This document shows positions 1 to 5,267 of a DNA stretch of 12,740 nucleotides, one piece after another; the stretch's first letter is position 1, and each line of letters starts with the position of its first letter. The DNA is from Lysobacterales bacterium UBA2790 (GTDB lineage Bacteria; Pseudomonadota; Gammaproteobacteria; Xanthomonadales; Xanthomonadaceae). Location of the stretch: assembly GCA_002352135.1 (NCBI GenBank), contig DEHW01000093.1, positions 1 through 12,740 of the forward strand, given 5' to 3'. The position numbers and the translations under genes are program-made. Below the pieces are notes generated by a model. The model searched no databases. It saw nothing but the letters and a program-made list of their open reading frames with translations, and was not told the DNA's origin.

Positions 1-1440
1 CGCGTGCTGATGTATCCGGCGGAGATGGCAGCGGACGCGATTCGGGTGGAGGCGCGCCTGCGTCTGCCTGCGGAGTGGTCCTACGGTACCGCCTTGACGC
101 TGCAGTCGGTCGAGCAGGGCGAGCTGCACTTCGCACCCCAGGCGCTGGTGGATCTGGTGGACTCTCCGGTCTATGCCGGGCGGCATTTCCGTCGCTTCGA
201 GCTCGATCAGGGCAACACGCCGGTTGCTCTGAATGTGATGGCGGATGAGCCCGAGCAACTGCTCGCCTCAGCACCGATGTTGGACGCGCATTGCGCCCTG
301 GTGAAAGAGGCGGATGCGGTGTTTGGCGTGCGACCCTTCGCGCATTACGACTTTCTGTTGGCCTTGTCCGATACCTTCAGCGGCATCGGTCTGGAGCACC
401 ATCAGTCGAGCGAAAACGGCACCTACGCCGACTACCTGCGTGGCGAAGGTCCCTTCATCGACAACGATCTGCTGCCGCATGAGTACGTGCATGCCTGGGT
501 CGGCAAATACCGTCGGCCTGTGGGAACCTTCACCCCGCACTACAACACGCCGATGCGCAATGGCCTGCTATGGGTGTACGAGGGCCAGACCCAATACTGG
601 GCGGTGGTGCTGGCCGCGCGTTCTGGCTTGTGGACTTCGGAACAGACCCAGGAAGTGCTGGCCCAGACGGTGGCGAATTACGAGACCCGCAAAGGACGCC
701 AATGGCGCTCGCTGCACGACACCGTGCATCAGGGCATCGTCGACTTCAACGATCTGCCGCAGGCGTGGGGCGACTGGCAGCGCGGATTCGATTTCTACGC
801 CGAGGGTAGTCTGCTGTGGTTGGCCGTCGATGCGGAGATCCGTCAGCTGTCCAAGGGCAGGCGCTCGCTGGACGACGTGGCAAAGGCCTTCTACGCCGGT
901 GGCGATAGCAGTACACGGGTTTCCCAGTTCACTGAAGACGATGTATTCGCGGCCTTGCAGGCCGTACAACCCGGCGACTGGCCTGCCTTCATCGAATCGC
1001 GCCTCGATGCCGTCGACGCCCCATTGGACGGACTCGAGAAGGCAGGCTGGCGCATCATCTATAACGAGCAGCCCAACCTTGCCATCGAAGACGCCGAATC
1101 GGCCGGTGGCTACGATGACTACAGCTACTCCTTGGGCCTCAGTCTGGACGACGAAGGCCTGATCAGCAGTGTGGTCTGGCAAAGCCCTGCCTTCGTCGCC
1201 GGTCTCGCCAAGGACACGCAGGTCGTCGCCGTCAACGGTCGCGCCTACAGCGCCTCCCGACTCGAACGGGCCATCCGCCGAGCCCAGCAGGATCGCCAGC
1301 CCATCGAACTACTGCTGCGCCAGGACGACCACTACCGCCACGTCCAGATCAACTACCACGACGGCCTGCGCTACCCCCACCTGCAGCGCATCGACGGCAG
1401 CCGCGATTGGCTGACGTCGATAGTGAAGGCGCGGCGCTGA
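1..1440 (+). CDS. M61 family metallopeptidase (glycyl aminopeptidase-like) with C-terminal PDZ domain, 5' end missing
   Basis: A zinc metallopeptidase of family M61, whose known members cleave N-terminal Gly or Ala residues. The frame is open from base 1, so the N-terminus lies outside the window; about 479 codons remain of a family usually near 600. The remaining N-terminal part has family landmarks such as LVDSPVYAGRHFRR. The zinc motif HEYVHAW (HExxH) is encoded at 478-498, and the third ligand is probably the Glu of WVYEGQTQYW, codon 580-582. LEHHQSSENG and YNTPM are also typical of M61. A PDZ domain occupies roughly the last 110 codons (SPAFVAGL, VVAVNGRAYSA), and the protein ends with the usual GLRYPHL segment. 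The gene converges on the relE-type toxin gene, with 16 bases between the stop codons and no clear terminator. The family is certain; the true start and any signal peptide cannot be seen. Confidence 0.93.
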   Translation, partial: RVLMYPAEMAADAIRVEARLRLPAEWSYGTALTLQSVEQGELHFAPQALVDLVDSPVYAGRHFRRFELDQGNTPVALNVMADEPEQLLASAPMLDAHCALVKEADAVFGVRPFAHYDFLLALSDTFSGIGLEHHQSSENGTYADYLRGEGPFIDNDLLPHEYVHAWVGKYRRPVGTFTPHYNTPMRNGLLWVYEGQTQYWAVVLAARSGLWTSEQTQEVLAQTVANYETRKGRQWRSLHDTVHQGIVDFNDLPQAWGDWQRGFDFYAEGSLLWLAVDAEIRQLSKGRRSLDDVAKAFYAGGDSSTRVSQFTEDDVFAALQAVQPGDWPAFIESRLDAVDAPLDGLEKAGWRIIYNEQPNLAIEDAESAGGYDDYSYSLGLSLDDEGLISSVVWQSPAFVAGLAKDTQVVAVNGRAYSASRLERAIRRAQQDRQPIELLLRQDDHYRHVQINYHDGLRYPHLQRIDGSRDWLTSIVKARR

Positions 1441-1456
1441 GGTGGCCGGTAAATGA

Positions 1457-1729
1457 CTACTTTCGATACACCTGTTTGCGATTGCCGATCCGCACAATGA
1501 ACACGCGTAGGACAGCGTCTTCAATGTGGGCAATGATTCGGTAGTCGCCGACGCGGTATTTCCAGAATATGCCCAGCTTGGAACCCTTGAGGGCGTCTCC
1601 GATGCTGCGCGGGTCATCGAGTGCCGAAATACGCTCGCGCAGAAAAGCGAGGATTCGCTTGGCGACGACCGAGTCAAGGCTCGCCAGATCTTTCCTGGCC
1701 TTGTCGTCGAACTCAATCCGCCAAGCCAA
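1457..1729 (-). CDS. relE: RelE/ParE-family type II toxin
   Basis: A 90-residue toxin of the RelE/ParE fold. RelE members cut mRNA on the ribosome and ParE members poison gyrase; which applies here is not certain. Family landmarks are the start AWRIEFDDKARKDL, the core WKYRVGDYRIIAHIED and the C-terminal strand VRIGNRKQVYRK, the usual RelE ending. I chose the TTG start at 1729 because it gives the common M-x-WRIEF start and has a Shine-Dalgarno-like GAGGTGGAG seven bases upstream. An ATG at 1747 is in frame and would add six residues. With the TTG start the gene overlaps the 3' end of the antitoxin gene by 17 bases, so the two are probably translationally coupled. Length and motifs look intact. 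Confidence 0.88.
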   Translation of the reverse strand: MAWRIEFDDKARKDLASLDSVVAKRILAFLRERISALDDPRSIGDALKGSKLGIFWKYRVGDYRIIAHIEDAVLRVFIVRIGNRKQVYRK

Positions 1730-1937
1730 GCGCGCGCTCCACCTCATCCAAGGTATAGGCGCTGCTGCGACCGGCGCGCGCATCGATCAGACGTTGTTCC
1801 GCCAGATACACGTCTTCGAGATCGTCCAAGTGCTCGAGGATGGCTTCACGGGCATAGTAGGTCTTGGTGCGCCCGGTCGCCTGCGCCAGTGCCTCAAGGC
1901 GATTCTCCACATCCGCAGGAAGTCTTATCGCCAGCAT
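1713..1937 (-). CDS. relB: RelB-family ribbon-helix-helix antitoxin
   Basis: A 74-residue antitoxin with an N-terminal ribbon-helix-helix DNA-binding segment: MLAIRLPADVENRLEALA is the beta strand and first helix, and TKTYYAREAILEHL the second helix. The acidic C-terminal part (LEDVYLAEQRLIDARAG to the end) is the region that normally wraps and neutralises the toxin. This pattern fits RelB-type antitoxins paired with short WRIEF-starting toxins. The ATG at 1937 has GGGAG seven bases upstream. The stop codon lies inside the toxin gene. A TATAC-N2-GTATA inverted repeat 24 bases upstream is a good candidate for its own operator. Antitoxin before toxin is the common order. Confidence 0.88.
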   Translation of the reverse strand: MLAIRLPADVENRLEALAQATGRTKTYYAREAILEHLDDLEDVYLAEQRLIDARAGRSSAYTLDEVERALGLAD

Positions 1938-1960
1938 GGTCTACTCCCAGGATTCGATGC

Positions 1961-1972
1961 TATACAAGTATA
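1961..1972 (-). promoter_or_regulatory. Inverted repeat and -10 element upstream of relB (likely autoregulatory operator)
   Basis: The sequence TATACTTGTATA on the minus strand is an inverted repeat with TATAC / GTATA arms and a two-base centre. Its first six bases, TATACT, match five of six positions of the sigma-70 -10 consensus. A transcript would start near 1960, leaving a leader of about 23 bases that contains the GGGAG ribosome binding site. No good -35 hexamer is visible, which is common for repressed or weak promoters. RHH antitoxins typically bind short palindromes over their own promoter, so an autoregulatory operator is inferred from position. Confidence 0.55.
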
Positions 1973-2004
1973 TGCCGGTTTCCGGGTCGACGGATTGCCG
2001 TGGA

Positions 2005-2280
2005 TCACCCACGCATACTCTCCGGCACATGGGCCTGCCGCGCCGTCGCCAGCGCATTCAGGACATCCGGCGCATGCGTGGCCAGCGCCAGGTGCGCTTC
2101 CAGACTTCGATACAGGGCGATCCCCGCCGGGCGACTGCCATTCAACATCCCGGCAAATCCCGACTCGGTGACACCCAACAAGCGCCGCAAACTGGCCTTG
2201 GACCAGCCGGTGACGGACTGAAACGCGGTCACCAGGACTTGCATCTGCTCGCCGGTGACAGTGGTATTCGCTTTGGACAC
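2005..2280 (-). CDS. Small protein with probable XRE-like helix-turn-helix
   Basis: A 91-residue protein. Residues from about 15 to 70 look like a Cro/CI-type helix-turn-helix: a helix ending in SVTGW, then SKASLRRLLGVTESGFAGML as the helix-turn-helix core, and NGSRPAGIALYRSLEAHL as the usual 'NG.RP' turn and closing helix. This is pattern reading, not a database match. The start is GTG at 2280, with GAGGGA six bases upstream, a strong ribosome binding site. The gene begins 13 bases after the stop of the preceding small gene, so the two form a probable operon. It could be a transcriptional regulator of its own operon or a DNA-binding antitoxin; the sequence does not decide. Confidence 0.65.
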   Translation of the reverse strand: MSKANTTVTGEQMQVLVTAFQSVTGWSKASLRRLLGVTESGFAGMLNGSRPAGIALYRSLEAHLALATHAPDVLNALATARQAHVPESMRG

Positions 2281-2293
2281 AGTTGTCCCTCAC

Positions 2294-2551
2294 TCATGCT
2301 TCGGCAGAGCCGGGCCATCCCAACCTCGAAAGCGCCGCCTCTTCTTCCGGTGTGAGGCCGTCGCCAGCAAGACACGCCACCGCTTCTTCCAGGTTGGCAA
2401 ACACCATCAGCGGACCGCATTCATCAGCGGCGTCAAGGCGTGCCATGACCACCTCAAGGTCTGCCTGTGACGCGATACGGTGCAGATCCAGCAGACAACA
2501 CTCAGCGTGGTAGTAGCCAATCTGCGGGTTCGGGTAGTTCATGGACATCAT
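2294..2551 (-). CDS. Small protein of unknown function, upstream partner of the HTH gene
   Basis: An 85-residue protein I do not recognise. It starts with MNYPNP close to the N-terminus, then YYHAECCLLDLHRI, a short central alpha/beta-looking part (LEVVMARLDAADECGPLMVFANLEEAVACLA) and an acidic tail with LTPEEEAALSRLGWPG. It has four cysteines, two of them adjacent, and no signal peptide or membrane segment. Three ATGs (2551, 2548, 2542) are possible starts; none has a strong Shine-Dalgarno sequence, although GGA lies near the first two. The reading frame stays open upstream to 2593, across a hairpin I take to be a terminator, so I do not extend it. It is followed after 13 bases by the HTH gene. 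Composition is protein-like, but function is unknown. Confidence 0.55.
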   Translation of the reverse strand: MMSMNYPNPQIGYYHAECCLLDLHRIASQADLEVVMARLDAADECGPLMVFANLEEAVACLAGDGLTPEEEAALSRLGWPGSAEA

Positions 2552-2571
2552 GATCCGGCAGCGGACAACAG

Positions 2572-2594
2572 GATGCCCTGCGGCGCAGGGCATC
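2572..2594 (-). terminator. Perfect 10-bp hairpin after the secreted-protein gene (possible terminator)
   Basis: GATGCCCTGC and GCAGGGCATC form a perfect 10-base-pair stem with a three-base loop. The hairpin lies 26 bases beyond the stop of the secreted-protein gene and 20 bases before the first ATG of the next small gene. The stem is stable, but the following minus-strand sequence is CTGTTGTCC rather than a T-run, so it is not a textbook intrinsic terminator. A weak or Rho-assisted terminator, or a site that stabilises RNA ends, is equally possible. Confidence 0.45.
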
Positions 2595-2620
2595 GGTTCG
2601 CGACAGATTGTGCGTTCGGA

Positions 2621-3637
2621 TCATTGCTGCTCGCGGGGGACTACGCGGCGGTAGCGAAAGGCAAGATTTGTCGTCGGTGTCGCAGCGCCCGTTCGGAGAT
2701 TGACGTGAGCGGTTCGTACGAGCGTGTTCCGGTCTATCAGCGCAAACACCCAAATTTCCGCCCCAGCTTTCATATGAAAGCCGACCCTCGATGGAACACC
2801 AATACCCCCATTAGAGGCAAGTGTCTCGTTGCCACATTGCGAATCAGCGACAAAACAATACTGCCGTATGGACCCATCAGCGCCAAGAACGATCGGATAG
2901 TTCGCTCCCAAATCCGAAGAAACAAACCACCTGTCGCCTTGTTGCGGCTTGTGCATTACATTGCCATCAGATGTAATGGCGGTAGCCCATCCTGGAACAG
3001 TAATCTCATAAATCGATGCTGCGCCGTCATTGATTGACACTGATCCGGACGCAAAATATCGCTCAAGACGCCACTCGCCTTCCAACAACTCCGCCACCGG
3101 ATTCAGCAAGATGTGCTCAGAGGCCTGTATTCGCTCAACCTGAGCCGTACCGTTGTTGACGTAGACATCGGCTTGCGCCGCACCGAGAAAGCGAATTTCG
3201 CCAGTCCCATAGGGGCTGGGACCAACATTAGGTGCCACGTAAGCACACGTCGGGCAAGCGCCATTCACGCCGTCGTTCAACACGCCGCCAAACTTGGCCG
3301 ACACGCCGGTGCGAAAATACTCGTCCCAGCCGGTGTACTGCAGCGTGCCTGCCATCAGTAGCCAATAGGGCTTTCCTGCCGAGTCATACGTATAGACGGT
3401 TCCGGCGTACAGCGGCGCGGTTTGCCCGGCCAAGGGGCTGAGCTTCTCAATGGCCCATCCTGAACCGTTACGCGCAGGGTCAAACCAACTTCCGGCCTCA
3501 AAGGGTGCGGGTCGCCAGCCAGACGGAGGATTTCCAATCGGCCAGGTCGGTGCCGTATAGGTTTCCGCAAAAGCCGCGCCAGGCAGTAGCAGCAAGCCAA
3601 AAAGCGCGCCAAGAGTCCGATTGTTTGCGATTGCCAT
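2621..3637 (-). CDS. Secreted hypothetical protein with a Xanthomonadales-type W/G motif
   Basis: A 338-residue exported protein of unknown function. The N-terminus is a clear Sec signal peptide: MAIANNR, the hydrophobic run LGALFGLLLLPG, then AAFA followed by ET as the likely cleavage site. Shortly after comes GSWFDPARNGSGWAIEKL and then YTYDSAGKPYWLLMAG. This resembles a recurrent motif (G.W.P..SGWG...TYD..G.P.WL) that I associate from memory with many extracellular proteins of Xanthomonas and Lysobacter relatives. A Cys pair occurs in ACPTC and two further cysteines in YCFVADSQC, which may form disulfides. I chose the ATG at 3637 because GGAG lies seven bases upstream; the ATG at 3643 is too close to it. 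It is preceded by an inverted repeat and followed by a hairpin, so it may be transcribed alone. Confidence 0.8.
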   Translation of the reverse strand: MAIANNRTLGALFGLLLLPGAAFAETYTAPTWPIGNPPSGWRPAPFEAGSWFDPARNGSGWAIEKLSPLAGQTAPLYAGTVYTYDSAGKPYWLLMAGTLQYTGWDEYFRTGVSAKFGGVLNDGVNGACPTCAYVAPNVGPSPYGTGEIRFLGAAQADVYVNNGTAQVERIQASEHILLNPVAELLEGEWRLERYFASGSVSINDGAASIYEITVPGWATAITSDGNVMHKPQQGDRWFVSSDLGANYPIVLGADGSIRQYCFVADSQCGNETLASNGGIGVPSRVGFHMKAGAEIWVFALIDRNTLVRTAHVNLRTGAATPTTNLAFRYRRVVPREQQ

Positions 3638-4493
3638 GTTCATGCTCCGGTTGGTAGGTAGGCACAGAATATAAAGCATATGCTGAACATATGCTTAGTT
3701 TGTGCAGCAGAGAATCGCCTGCGCGGTTGCCCCCCCCCGCAGACGCTCTGTCATCTACCCCAGGGTACGTGGCAACAAAGTTACCACATGGCTTAGTGAC
3801 AAGCGCACTGGTATAGTCATAGTTGGCCATAATTGACCGCCCGCAATGCTGGTAGTTGTTGTCCCCCTTCGCAATGGAAGAAGCATTTAGATAGACGTTG
3901 TCGAAGTCCCAAGATGACTTCAATCCCGCGCACGTAAACTGTGAAGACGTGTCACACTTGGAGTCACACATCCCCCCAGGTTGACTACGAACATCCGGCG
4001 CGATCGTCAAAGACGCCCCAACCGGCGTGTTTCTAAAAACCACCCCGCTGGGACACATCGACCATCGATCACGTTCAACGTAGCCGCCAGGGCAGGTCGG
4101 CGCGACGTAACTAGAAGATGTCGTACAGCTCCCGCCCGAACACTGACCAAGTACCACCTGACACGTCCCGCTAAACGAATCCCCCTCATCCCCACCATCG
4201 GGATACTCCGGCCAGCCCACCAGCACCACCGCCACCGGGTAGGTTGGCGCGGTGCTGTTGAAGTACGCGGTCAAGTCTTGAGTGAATCCGCCGCCCGGCG
4301 CACGGGCGCTCATCGTGTTCGCCGCCACCACGCCGCTATAGCCACCATCGGTCAGCTTCGCGTACTGATCGGCCACACGGATCTTGTAGCCGTCCAGCGA
4401 TGCCGCCGTTTTCAGATACCCGGCTTGGCGGATGCGCACATCCGAGGACGGGATACCGTTGCCGTAGTCGGTGATGACGCGTGCGTCAGGCAT
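3498..4493 (-). CDS. Cys-rich hypothetical ORF, probably a 5'-truncated surface protein whose frame depends on a C/G tract
   Basis: As written, this frame encodes 331 residues. About the first 255 look like real protein: DGYKIRVADQYAKL, LTAYFNSTAPTYPVAVVLVG, then a Cys-rich part (SGTCQVVLGQCSGGSC, YVAPTCPGGY, CPSGVVF, GGMCDSKCD, FTCAG, HCGRS, KPCGNF). Ten cysteines suggest an exported, disulfide-bonded product, yet there is no signal peptide or pilin leader, and an in-frame TGA lies shortly upstream. The ATG at 4493 overlaps the ppk2 stop by eight bases and has only a poorly spaced AAGGA. The last part of the frame runs over the promoter and signal-peptide region of the next gene and is probably not native. 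One base fewer in the nine-G run at 3736-3728 would give ...ATAQAILCCTN and a stop at 3695. I infer a gene remnant. I do not recognise the family; the style recalls C-terminal domains of pilus-tip or tail-like adhesins, with low certainty. Confidence 0.5.
   Translation of the reverse strand: MPDARVITDYGNGIPSSDVRIRQAGYLKTAASLDGYKIRVADQYAKLTDGGYSGVVAANTMSARAPGGGFTQDLTAYFNSTAPTYPVAVVLVGWPEYPDGGDEGDSFSGTCQVVLGQCSGGSCTTSSSYVAPTCPGGYVERDRWSMCPSGVVFRNTPVGASLTIAPDVRSQPGGMCDSKCDTSSQFTCAGLKSSWDFDNVYLNASSIAKGDNNYQHCGRSIMANYDYTSALVTKPCGNFVATYPGVDDRASAGGGNRAGDSLLHKLSICSAYALYSVPTYQPEHEHGNRKQSDSWRAFWLAATAWRGFCGNLYGTDLADWKSSVWLATRTL
3674..3696. repeat. Perfect inverted repeat between the Cys-rich ORF and the secreted-protein gene
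   Basis: AAGCATATG and CATATGCTT are perfect 9-base arms around a five-base spacer. The repeat lies 37 bases upstream of the secreted-protein start and overlaps the TAA at 3697-3695 that would end the Cys-rich ORF in its alternative frame. On the minus strand it is followed by TTTATATTC, so it could act as a weak terminator for the upstream ORF. AT-rich dyads of this size in front of a gene are also typical operators. The sequence does not separate the two. Confidence 0.5.
3728..3736. repeat. Nine-base C (minus-strand G) homopolymer tract inside the Cys-rich ORF
   Basis: Nine consecutive C residues on the plus strand, read as GCG GGG GGG GGC by the Cys-rich ORF. Tracts of this length slip easily, during replication or in sequencing and assembly. 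As written, the frame continues into the next gene. With eight bases it ends at 3695, in front of that gene. The tract is therefore either a phase-variation switch, a fixed frameshift in a decaying gene, or an assembly error. Confidence 0.7.
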
Positions 4494-5262
4494 GCGCAAA
4501 CCGATCCTTGATCGGCTTCAAGCCGCCCTTGAAGCGTTCCTTTTGCGGCGCTTCGGGCAATGGCGCAAGTTCGGGCGAGGAGTCAGGCACCGGCTTCACC
4601 GGCAATTGATCCAGCAAGTGACGAATCAGATTCAGTCGCCCACTGCGCTGGTCATTGAAGTCCACCAAGGTCCATGGTGCGTGCTTGCTGTGGCTGGCTA
4701 ACAGCATGGCTTCACGGGCTTCGCCGTACTCGCGGTACTTGTCGCGCGATTGCAGGTCCACGGGGGAGAGTTTCCAGCGCTTCAGTGGGTCGGCGGCGCG
4801 TTCCGCGAAGCGTTCTTCCTGTTCAGACTGGTCGACGGTCAGCCAGTACTTGAGTAGCAACACGCCGTCATCGATCAGCAATTTTTCGAATACGGGTACC
4901 TGCTGGAGGAATTGCTGGTATTGCGCGTCGCTACAGTAGCCCATGACTTTCTCGACGCCCGCGCGGTTGTACCAACTGCGGTCGAACAGGACGATTTCAC
5001 CGGCTGCCGGGAGTTCGGCGATATAGCGCTGGAAATACCACTGCGTTGATTCGCGTTCGCTGGGCTTGGGCAAGGCGACAACCCGACAACTGCGTGGATT
5101 GAGGACGTGCGAAATGGCACCGATCACGCCGCCTTTGCCAGCCGCGTCGCGCCCTTCGAACAGCACGACGATGCGCGCACCGCTGTGTCGCATCCAGTTC
5201 TGCATGGCGACCAGTTCGCGTTGCAGCGGTTCGAGATGGGTTTCGTATTCCTTGCGTTTCAT
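4486..5262 (-). CDS. ppk2: Polyphosphate kinase 2 family protein (PPK2)
   Basis: A cytoplasmic polyphosphate:nucleotide phosphotransferase, which transfers phosphate between polyphosphate and nucleoside phosphates. The start MKRKEYE is typical. FEGRDAAGKGG is the Walker A loop and LFDRSWYNRAGVE the Walker B and following lid segment. WKLSPVDLQSRDKYREYGEAR, KHAPWTLVDFND and the end GLKPIKDRF are further family landmarks, so the protein looks complete at 258 residues. The layout, with a single kinase domain and a MKRKEYE start, resembles the class I enzymes, but nucleotide preference cannot be read here. I prefer the ATG at 5262, which has GAGG nine bases upstream. An ATG at 5271 overlaps the preceding stop as ATGA and would add three residues. 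It is the last clearly intact gene of the hemA-prfA-GT41 run. Confidence 0.93.
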   Translation of the reverse strand: MKRKEYETHLEPLQRELVAMQNWMRHSGARIVVLFEGRDAAGKGGVIGAISHVLNPRSCRVVALPKPSERESTQWYFQRYIAELPAAGEIVLFDRSWYNRAGVEKVMGYCSDAQYQQFLQQVPVFEKLLIDDGVLLLKYWLTVDQSEQEERFAERAADPLKRWKLSPVDLQSRDKYREYGEAREAMLLASHSKHAPWTLVDFNDQRSGRLNLIRHLLDQLPVKPVPDSSPELAPLPEAPQKERFKGGLKPIKDRFAHA

Positions 5263-5267
5263 CGACG

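Noticed and set aside
314..1162. Plus-strand open frame within the M61 gene
   Set aside because: It is a shifted-frame shadow, rich in Arg, Cys, Pro and Thr, of a gene with an intact catalytic motif.
2551..2593. N-terminal extension of the small unknown gene to 2593
   Set aside because: The extension is encoded by the arm of the perfect hairpin after the preceding gene and has no ribosome binding site, so the ATG cluster at 2551-2542 is more likely.
2520..2620. Possible integron attC site around the hairpin near small genes
   Set aside because: The stem is a simple perfect palindrome with a three-base loop. I cannot find paired GTTRRRY / RYYYAAC core sites around it, and there is no integrase or cassette repetition.
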